Assembly (NCBI GenBank): GCA_041687095.1
Contig: JAWLCQ010000056.1
Location: forward strand, 1-25,602
Length of the DNA stretch: 25,602 nt
Source: JAWLCQ01 sp041687095
GTDB lineage: Bacteria > Planctomycetota > Phycisphaerae > SM23-33
Direction: 5' to 3'
Shown here: piece after piece, positions 20,119 to 25,602 of the stretch
Layout of the letters: each line of letters starts with the position of its first letter
Numbering within the stretch: the stretch's first letter is position 1
Notes under the pieces: generated by a model
Database searches by the model: none
The model's input: the letters and a program-made list of their open reading frames with translations, nothing else
Told to the model about the DNA's origin: nothing
Translations under genes and position numbers: made by a program

Positions 20119-23100
20119 GTGGCCGCACCCGATTGCTACCAGACGCGCGAGTGGGAGAACCCCCTGGTCGTCGGCATGAACCGCCGGCGGGCCCACGCCC
20201 AGATGCTGCCCTTCCCCGATCGCCGCTCCGCCCTGCGGGGCGACCGCACGGACTCGCCCTTCTACCGCCTGCTCAACGGGGACTGGAAGTTCCACCTCGC
20301 CCCCCACCCCGACAAGGCGCCCAAGGGCTTCGAGCAAACCGACTTCGACGACGCCAAGTGGGACGCCATCCCCGTCCCCTCCAACTGGCAGATGGAGGGC
20401 TACGACAAGCCCATCTACACCAACGTCAAGTATCCCTGGCCGGCCGAGCTGTACCCCAAGGTCCCCGAGGACAACCCCACCGGGTGCTACCGCACGACGT
20501 TCACCGTCCCCCCCGACTGGAAGAACCGCGAGGTCTTCCTCGCCTTCGAGGGGGCGGACTCGGCGATGTACGTGTGGGTCAACGGGCAGTTCGTCGGGTA
20601 CGGCCAGGACTCGCGCCTGCCCATGGAGTTCGACATCACCCCGTACCTCAAGCGGGGCAAGAACACCCTCGCCGCCAAGGTCATCCGCTGGTCCGACGGG
20701 TCGTGGCTGGAGGACCAGGACCACTGGTGGCTCAGCGGGATCTACCGTGACGTGTACCTCTGGTCCGCGCCCAAGGTCCACCTGTGGGACGTCTTCGCCC
20801 GCGCGGGAATCGACGAGAGCTACGTCAACGGGACGCTTCGCATCACCGCCAAGCTGGAGAGCTACGACGGGTCAGACGTGCGCGGCTGCTCCATGGAGGC
20901 GACGCTCCTGGACGCCCGGGGCAAGAAGGTCCTGTCGGCGGTCGCGAAGGAGCCCATCGTCCGCGCGACGGAGATCCCGCGGTTCGAGCTGTCGATGGAC
21001 GTCCCGAACGTGCACAAGTGGTCCGGCGAGGATCCGTACCTCTACCGCGTGCTCATCACGCTCAAGGGCCCGGACAAGGCCGTCCTGGAGACGTTGACCA
21101 CCCGCGTGGGCTTCCGGCGGGTCGAGATCACGGGCGGGAAGATCCGCGTCAACGGCAAGCAGATCATGTTCCGCGGGGTCAACCGCCACGAGCACGACGA
21201 CCGGCGCGGCAAGGCGGTGACCGAGGAGATGATGCTCCGCGACATCGAACTGCTCAAGCAGTTCAACTTCAACGCCGTCCGCACCTGCCACTACCCCAAC
21301 TGCCCCCGCTGGTACGACCTGTGCGACGAGCACGGGATCTACCTCATCGACGAGGCCAACATCGAGTCCCACGGGGTCGCCAATCAGCCCACGCAGGACC
21401 CCGACTGGGCGCATGCGATGATGGAACGCGGGATCCGCATGGTCGAGCGGGACAAGAACCACCCGTCCATCATCATGTGGTCGCTGGGCAACGAGAGCGG
21501 CTACGGGCCCAACCACGCCGCCCTCGCCAACTGGATCCGCGAGTACGACCCCTCCCGCATCATCCACTACGAGGGCGTGATGCACGCGCCCCCGAAGCTC
21601 GGGCCCCTGGGCTCGGACGTCATCGCCCCCATGTACACGCCCGTCGGGTACGAGCATGACCAGCGGAGCCCGCACTACTCCCTGCAGGCACTGGCGGAGC
21701 GGAACGACCCGCGCCCCATCTTCCTCTGCGAGTACGCCCATGCCATGGGCAACAGCTCAGGCAACATGGCCGAGTACTGGGACGCCTTCCGTAAGCACCA
21801 CGACCGCCTGCACGGCGGGTTCATCTGGGACTGGGTGGACCAGGGCCTCACCAAGACCACGCCCGACGGGGTCGAGTACTGGGCGTACGGAGGCGACTTC
21901 GGGGACACGATCAACGATGCCAACTTCTGCATCAACGGCCTGATCAATCCCGACCGCACGGTGCACCCGGGCATCTGGGAGGTCAAGAAGGTCCAGCAGC
22001 CCGTGCAGATCGTCGCGAAGAACCTCCGCAAGGGCGCCCTCCGCGTCACCAACGAGTACCTCTTCAGCGACCTGTCGTTCCTGGAGATCCACTGGGCGGT
22101 CGTGAGCGAGGGCGAGACGCTCCAGAGCGGCCGCCTCGATCCGCTGCCCATCGCCCCCGGCGCGACGGGCGACCTGGTCATCCCATGCGAGACGCCCAAG
22201 GAAGCGCCCGGGCGCGAAGTGTTCCTCAACGTGAGCTTCCGCACGACGCAGCGCATGGACATGCTGCCCAAGGGGCACGAGGTGGCGTGGGAGCAGTTCG
22301 TCCTGACGGCCAAGGCTCGCCCGGTCGGCAAGGCCGCCCGGCCCGCGCGTAAGAAGGGCGAGATGGGCGTGCTCGACACGGGGCCCCGGGGCGAGATCAG
22401 CGTGGGCGGGCCCAACGCCAGCCTGCGGTTCTCCAGGAAGCTGGGGCGCCTGGTCTTCTGGACGTTCCGCGGAACCCCGCTGCTGCACGAGGGCGAGGGC
22501 CCGCGGATCAACCTCTGGCGGGCGCCCACGGACAACGACGGGATCCACGGGGATCGTTCGGTGGCCGGGGCGTGGCGCCGGGCCGGGCTCGACCGCCTCG
22601 AAACCCACGTCCGCTCCGCCGACGTGCAGACCCTCTCCAGCGAGGGCGCCGTCTTCCACGTCGCGGGCGTCCTGTCGGCCAAGGACGTCAAGTCGTCCTT
22701 CGAGTTCGAGCAGACCTACACCGTCCACGCCGACGGCCGCCTGGCCATCGATACCAACCTCACGCCCAAGGGCGACATGCCCCCGTACCTCCCCCGCGTG
22801 GGGCTGCGCCTGGCGCTGCCCGAAGGGTTCGAGGACTTCACGTGGTATGGGCGGGGGATCGAGGAGAACTACTGGGACCGCAAGGCGGGCTACCCCATCG
22901 GGATCTATCGCCTGAGCGTGGACGAGCTGTACTACCCGTACATCTACCCGCAGGAGAACGGCAACCGCACGGACGTGCGGTGGGCCGCCATCACCAACGC
23001 CAAGGGCGTGGGCCTGCTCGCCGCGGGCCGTCCGCTGCTGGAGACCAGCGCGCACCACTACACGCAGGAGAACCTCACCGCCGCCCGCCACACCTGCGAC

Positions 23101-23286
23101 CTCGTCCGCGTCCCGGAGACGTGGTGGAACCTGGACTGGCGGCAGTCGGGGCTGGGCGGGGGCAGTTGCGGGCCGTGGACGCTCCCACAGTATATGATCG
23201 CCGCCGAGCCGATGAGCTTCAGCATGCTCCTGTGCCCGTTCCACACGAGCGAAGGCGCCCCGCGGGAGATCGCCCGCGGGCTGTGA
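20119..23286 (+). CDS. lacZ: Beta-galactosidase, GH2 family (LacZ type)
   Basis: The protein has 1055 residues from GTG at 20119 with AGAAGGAG about 6-9 nt upstream, the length of E. coli LacZ. The five-domain layout is visible: sugar-binding jelly roll (~1-215, LPVPSNWQMEGYDKPIY-like block), two immunoglobulin-like domains flanking the TIM barrel (~330-625), and the C-terminal Bgal_small_N domain (~760-1045). Catalytic acid/base E459 lies in WSLGNESGYGPNH and the nucleophile E538 in FLCEYAHAMGNSSGN. Magnesium ligands E416 and H418 lie in EANIESHG, at the same numbering as E. coli. There is no signal peptide, so the enzyme is cytoplasmic, and no permease or LacI is adjacent. It probably hydrolyses beta-galactosides imported by a distant transporter. 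Confidence 0.97.
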   Translation: MAAPDCYQTREWENPLVVGMNRRRAHAQMLPFPDRRSALRGDRTDSPFYRLLNGDWKFHLAPHPDKAPKGFEQTDFDDAKWDAIPVPSNWQMEGYDKPIYTNVKYPWPAELYPKVPEDNPTGCYRTTFTVPPDWKNREVFLAFEGADSAMYVWVNGQFVGYGQDSRLPMEFDITPYLKRGKNTLAAKVIRWSDGSWLEDQDHWWLSGIYRDVYLWSAPKVHLWDVFARAGIDESYVNGTLRITAKLESYDGSDVRGCSMEATLLDARGKKVLSAVAKEPIVRATEIPRFELSMDVPNVHKWSGEDPYLYRVLITLKGPDKAVLETLTTRVGFRRVEITGGKIRVNGKQIMFRGVNRHEHDDRRGKAVTEEMMLRDIELLKQFNFNAVRTCHYPNCPRWYDLCDEHGIYLIDEANIESHGVANQPTQDPDWAHAMMERGIRMVERDKNHPSIIMWSLGNESGYGPNHAALANWIREYDPSRIIHYEGVMHAPPKLGPLGSDVIAPMYTPVGYEHDQRSPHYSLQALAERNDPRPIFLCEYAHAMGNSSGNMAEYWDAFRKHHDRLHGGFIWDWVDQGLTKTTPDGVEYWAYGGDFGDTINDANFCINGLINPDRTVHPGIWEVKKVQQPVQIVAKNLRKGALRVTNEYLFSDLSFLEIHWAVVSEGETLQSGRLDPLPIAPGATGDLVIPCETPKEAPGREVFLNVSFRTTQRMDMLPKGHEVAWEQFVLTAKARPVGKAARPARKKGEMGVLDTGPRGEISVGGPNASLRFSRKLGRLVFWTFRGTPLLHEGEGPRINLWRAPTDNDGIHGDRSVAGAWRRAGLDRLETHVRSADVQTLSSEGAVFHVAGVLSAKDVKSSFEFEQTYTVHADGRLAIDTNLTPKGDMPPYLPRVGLRLALPEGFEDFTWYGRGIEENYWDRKAGYPIGIYRLSVDELYYPYIYPQENGNRTDVRWAAITNAKGVGLLAAGRPLLETSAHHYTQENLTAARHTCDLVRVPETWWNLDWRQSGLGGGSCGPWTLPQYMIAAEPMSFSMLLCPFHTSEGAPREIARGL

Positions 23287-23310
23287 GGACGAGCGGTTTC
23301 GGGATTGCCT

Positions 23311-23391
23311 TTCACCGCAGAGAACGCAGAGGACGCAGAGATGGGAGGTATGCCCCTGTCTCTCTGCGCCCTCTGCGTTCTCTGCGGTGAA
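23311..23391. repeat. 31-bp near-perfect palindrome between convergent lacZ and DUF1854
   Basis: TTCACCGCAGAGAACGCAGA and the next 11 bases (23311-23341) pair with 23361-23391 with a single mismatch across a 19-nt loop. It belongs to the CTCTGCGTTCTCTGCGGTGA interspersed repeat found in many bacterial genomes. Its place between two converging 3' ends suits a bidirectional transcription stop, although U-tracts are missing. Confidence 0.75.
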
Positions 23392-23398
23392 TCCGCTT

Positions 23399-23911
23399 TC
23401 AGAAGTACTGCTGGAGTCGCTTCCTCGACTGCGGGTCGAGGGCGTTGAGGTCGGGCAGTTCGTAGGTGATCCCGTCGGCGTCGCGGAACAGGGCGCGGGT
23501 GGGGGACAGGACGCGGACGTCGTCGCGGGAGCGGATCTGGAAGGTGGTCTGTCCGCGGTCGGTCTCGGCGGTGATGGAGGTGATCCCGAACTCGTGCTTG
23601 TGGTGGAGCACGCGGTGGATCTTGGGGTTGAACATCCGCTGGCGGAGTTCCTCCTCGACGATCTCGCGGTCGCTGGCGGAGAGCCCTTCGAGCGTCTCGA
23701 GGAGCACGACCTCCTTGCCCTTCTCGTCGCGGATGGAGACGTAGCGGTCGGGGATGGACCAGGGGAAGCAGCGGGCGATCTTCGCGTCGCGGACGGGCTC
23801 GTCTCGATCGGTCAAATGGACGATGACCGATCCGCTCTCGTCGCGTTCGATGGAGCGGATGCGCGCGGCGTCGTTGACGAGGTCGGGGGCCGCTCGGCCG
23901 GTATCATCCAT
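23399..23911 (-). CDS. DUF1854 family protein
   Basis: The protein has 170 residues from the ATG at 23911, with AAGGG upstream at the right distance. Family blocks are CFPWSIPDRYVSIRDEKGKE, VLLETLEGLSASDREIVEEE, a central FNPKIHRVLHHKHEFGITSI with TDRGQTTF, and RDADGITYELPDLNALDPQS near the end. DUF1854 proteins are often encoded with an ABC transporter of the cyanophycin-associated type; none is here. It is cytoplasmic with unknown function. Its first 8 bp overlap the end of the upstream gene, suggesting one transcript. GC content and codon use are like the chromosome, unlike the two genes upstream. Confidence 0.88.
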   Translation of the reverse strand: MDDTGRAAPDLVNDAARIRSIERDESGSVIVHLTDRDEPVRDAKIARCFPWSIPDRYVSIRDEKGKEVVLLETLEGLSASDREIVEEELRQRMFNPKIHRVLHHKHEFGITSITAETDRGQTTFQIRSRDDVRVLSPTRALFRDADGITYELPDLNALDPQSRKRLQQYF

Positions 23912-24359
23912 GGCTGACCCTTGGCCATCTCAGTCGCGTCGGCGGCTGTGCCGTTTCTTCAGCACGGTGTGGCGGAAACGTGACAATCCCTTGTCTCCCG
24001 GACCCGCCCTCGGGGTTTGTCTCGCCAAGGACATCGGAGAGAACGGAGGCGATGAGGTCTTGCATCTGCGTGAAGCTCTCTTCCATTGCTTCCGGAGCGA
24101 GTTCCACGACATCCTCCAACTGCATTCCATACTCCAGGAACTCCAAGAACTTGGGGTTCAGACGAAACCGCTTGGCGTTGCGGCAGGAGTCCATGTTGAA
24201 CAGGTCCCGTTCCGCCTGCTCGATGTCCATCCGCCCCTCGCGCAGGGCATTCAGCACGCCCATACCGAATTCCGCGAGCTTCCGCTGGGCGGCCGCTCGG
24301 TCGCGGCTGCTGTTGCGGATGGCCTCAATGATGTTGATCTCGGCTCTTGGCGAGGTCAT
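23904..24359 (-). CDS. Hypothetical protein, possible immunity partner
   Basis: The protein has 151 residues from the ATG at 24359, one base after the stop of the preceding small gene. The predicted helical core (INIIEAIRNSSRDRAAAQRK, GRMDIEQAERDLFNMDSCRN, then FLEFLEYGMQLEDVVELAPE) recalls DUF3969-like small proteins, which accompany toxin loci. The match is tentative. The last ~35 residues (GRQGIVTFPPHRAEETAQPP...) are Pro/Arg-rich and probably a read-through tail overlapping DUF1854. No signal peptide or membrane segment is seen. Its tight coupling downstream of a small basic toxin-like ORF supports an immunity or antitoxin role, but this is inferred from position only. Confidence 0.6.
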   Translation of the reverse strand: MTSPRAEINIIEAIRNSSRDRAAAQRKLAEFGMGVLNALREGRMDIEQAERDLFNMDSCRNAKRFRLNPKFLEFLEYGMQLEDVVELAPEAMEESFTQMQDLIASVLSDVLGETNPEGGSGRQGIVTFPPHRAEETAQPPTRLRWPRVSHG

Positions 24360-24360
24360 G

Positions 24361-24621
24361 CTACTTCCGCTTGTACTTCAGCTTCACTAGAGCTACTTTG
24401 CCGGATTTGTGCTGAAAGTAATGAATCTCGGTTCCATCGCGTCCCCTGCAATACACTTTGTGCCACTCTCCCGGCAGGACCTCCCGAAGAATCCGCAGGA
24501 CTGTACGGTTCTTCACCGGATCCTTCTGAACCGCTCCTGGTGGGGGGGCAGGGACCCAGTCCCCAGGGACGCCGGGTGCGCTGCGCCAATTATCCCACAG
24601 CGGAATCATCTCCGGATCCAC
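24361..24621 (-). CDS. Small orphan toxin-like protein (polymorphic-toxin tip resemblance)
   Basis: The protein has 86 residues from GTG at 24621, or 82 from the ATG at 24609. The C-terminal ~35 residues (GEWHKVYCRGRDGTEIHYFQ then HKSGKVALVKLKYKRK) are a basic beta-rich block. It resembles the C-terminal domains of RHS/polymorphic toxins, of the sort with an IHYFxH motif, and possibly the compact BECR-type RNase fold. The N-terminus is Pro-rich (PGVPGDWVPAPPPGAVQKDP), like the linker before such toxin tips, but there is no large carrier. H and K/R residues could be catalytic. It may be a broken-off toxin module or an independent toxin. A -10/-35 pair lies immediately upstream, so transcripts could be leaderless. 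Lower GC than its neighbours suggests acquisition. Confidence 0.55.
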   Translation of the reverse strand: MDPEMIPLWDNWRSAPGVPGDWVPAPPPGAVQKDPVKNRTVLRILREVLPGEWHKVYCRGRDGTEIHYFQHKSGKVALVKLKYKRK

Positions 24622-24626
24622 CCTAC

Positions 24627-24656
24627 ATTATACAGTCTGCGCCGGGGCGAGGCCAA
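24627..24656 (-). promoter_or_regulatory. Strong promoter candidate for the toxin-like cluster
   Basis: On the minus strand, TTGGCC (24656-24651) is followed 18 bp later by a perfect TATAAT (24632-24627). The predicted start site (about 24620) coincides with the GTG start, so the message is leaderless or starts at the ATG at 24609. Confidence 0.5.
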
Positions 24657-24682
24657 TATGCCGTCACTGCCGTCTCTATGGG

Positions 24683-24706
24683 GGCACAGGCTTTTTAGTC
24701 TGTGCC
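24683..24706. repeat. GGCACAG...CTGTGCC hairpin
   Basis: GGCACAG (24683-24689) pairs with CTGTGCC (24700-24706) around a T-rich loop. It adjoins the MITE to its right and belongs to a recognisable short repeat (gcacaggcttttnagtctgtgc). Confidence 0.55.
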
Positions 24707-24707
24707 A

Positions 24708-24812
24708 CTAAGCGAGTCCCCAGAAGTCCTGTCGCCCGACCCACACGAAAGGCCGTGTTTTCCCGGGCTTTCCGTCGTACACATGCGACAGAACTTCTGA
24801 CTACCCGCTTAG
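24708..24812. mobile_element. 105-bp MITE with 28-bp terminal inverted repeats
   Basis: The ends 24708-24735 and 24785-24812 are inverted repeats matching at 23 of 28 bases, including CTAAGCG and CAGAAGTnCTGTCGC. The core has a smaller dyad (acgaaag/ctttccgt). It contains no ORF. The CTA/TAG termini fit TA target duplication by an IS630/Tc1-type transposase. It lies between the toxin-like cluster and the dehydrogenase gene. Confidence 0.7.
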
Positions 24813-24845
24813 AAAGTCGCCCATAGCTTCAATGCTGACGCCACG

Positions 24846-25602
24846 CTAGTCCGCCTCGGTCACCGCCTTGGCCACCAGGTCCCCGACCTCGGTGGTCTCG
24901 AAGCCCATCCGCCCGGCGTTCTGGGACTTCATCTGGGGCGTGACGGACATGATGGCCTGCTCCACGCGGTCCCCGGCGGCGGTGAGCTTGGGGTCGCCCG
25001 TATTGGCACCGGTCTCGCGGAGCAGCATGCCCAGCGAGGCGATGGCCGCGATGGGGTTGATGACGTTCTGCCCGGTGTACTTCGGGGCCGACCCGCCCAT
25101 GGGCTCGAACATGCTGACGCCCTTGGGGTTGATGTTCCCCCCGGCCGCCACGCCCAGCCCGCCCTGGATCATGGCCGCCAGGTCCGTGATGATGTCCCCG
25201 AAGATGTTGTCGGTGACGATCACGTCGTAGTACTCGGGGTTCTTGACGAACCACATGCAGCAGGCGTCGACGTGGTTGTAGTCCTTCTCGATGCTCGGGT
25301 ACTCTTCCCCGACGGCCTGGAAGGCGCGGAACCACGTCCCGCCCGCGAAGGTCAGGACGTTGGTCTTGTGGACGAGCGTGACGCGCTTGCGCCCGCGGCG
25401 GACGGCGAGGTCGAAGGCGTAGCGGATCGCCCGCTCGGCCCCGAAGCGGGTGGTGCAGTTGACCTGCGTGGAGACCTCGTTGGCGGTGGCTTCGTACTGC
25501 ACTCCGCCCATGCCCGTGTAGATGCCCTCGGTGTTCTCGCGGACGACGATGAAGTCGATGTCCTCGGGGTTCTTGTCCTTCAGGGGCGTCCACACCCCGG
25601 GG
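24846..25602 (-). CDS. Isopropylmalate/isocitrate dehydrogenase family protein, 5'-truncated by window edge
   Basis: The frame is open to the window end and encodes the C-terminal ~251 residues. This is the beta-decarboxylating dehydrogenase family, which oxidises 3-isopropylmalate, isocitrate or tartrate with NAD(P). Visible motifs are the substrate-binding VVRENTEGIYTGMGG and the catalytic Lys region RVTLVHKTNVL. The family signature is VTDNIFGDIITDLAAMIQGG, carrying the metal-binding Asp residues. The C-terminal block GVSMFEPMGGSAPKYTGQN contributes to the cofactor site. It stops with TAG at 24846. LeuB (leucine synthesis, cytoplasm) is the best guess, but isocitrate or tartrate dehydrogenase is not excluded, because the residues that set substrate choice are partly beyond the edge. 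No leu genes are visible beside it. Confidence 0.85.
   Translation of the reverse strand, partial: PGVWTPLKDKNPEDIDFIVVRENTEGIYTGMGGVQYEATANEVSTQVNCTTRFGAERAIRYAFDLAVRRGRKRVTLVHKTNVLTFAGGTWFRAFQAVGEEYPSIEKDYNHVDACCMWFVKNPEYYDVIVTDNIFGDIITDLAAMIQGGLGVAAGGNINPKGVSMFEPMGGSAPKYTGQNVINPIAAIASLGMLLRETGANTGDPKLTAAGDRVEQAIMSVTPQMKSQNAGRMGFETTEVGDLVAKAVTEAD

Noticed and set aside
21757..23244. 495-codon open frame on the minus strand
   Set aside because: Antisense to lacZ, low-complexity composition.
1..25602. tRNA, rRNA or other standard RNA genes
   Set aside because: No cloverleaf with a GTTCRA arm or conserved rRNA stretch was seen on either strand; short RNAs could be missed by eye.

Overview
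This is a GC-rich bacterial window with very strong G/C preference at third codon positions. Its content suggests a member of the Planctomycetota or a close relative. It carries a PEP-CTERM surface protein, a signal-peptide HEAT-repeat protein, a non-canonical URO-D-fold protein of a type common in planctomycetes, a large GH2 beta-galactosidase, and many hairpin-forming interspersed repeats. The assignment is by family resemblance only; no rRNA or tRNA is present to fix the taxonomy.

Layout. Positions 1-791 hold the 3' part of an RNA 3'-phosphate cyclase (rtcA), followed by a MITE-like palindrome. Positions 1131-4735 hold a divergent pair: an exported HEAT-repeat protein on the minus strand and a URO-D-like protein on the plus strand. 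Positions 4862-6469 are comM (YifB), followed by about 2.1 kb of accessory DNA. That stretch holds a Fic protein, two extra copies of the comM 3' end, a deleted RAYT transposase bounded by inverted TGTCCCCGGA motifs, and further copies of that motif. Positions 8599-13285 carry small, mostly uncharacterised genes: a Cys-rich protein, a SUMF1-like protein without the FGE cysteines, two small membrane proteins, a PEP-CTERM protein with a structured leader, and another membrane protein. They are interrupted by repeat elements. Positions 13286-14299 are noncoding and repeat-packed, including a 185-bp tandem duplication. Rubrerythrin follows.

The second half holds a minus-strand NarL-type hybrid histidine kinase with a C-terminal receiver and no output domain. 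Next come a GT87-like C-terminal fragment, a stand-alone Lrp/AsnC ligand-binding (RAM) domain, a VapBC-like pair and lacZ. A compact minus-strand cluster follows, with a small orphan toxin-like ORF, a possible immunity gene and a DUF1854 gene. A second MITE and the 3' part of an isopropylmalate/isocitrate dehydrogenase family gene close the window.

The most notable structure is the region downstream of comM, which looks like a repeatedly used insertion site. The last ~70-90 bp of comM recur twice. One copy is 66/67 identical to the resident gene end. The other is conserved in protein but diverged in codons, so it probably came from another genome. Each copy closes an accessory segment, one with Fic and one with the RAYT remnant. 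A second candidate system is the tight toxin-like/immunity-like/DUF1854 cluster at 23399-24621, which has its own promoter almost on top of the first start codon.
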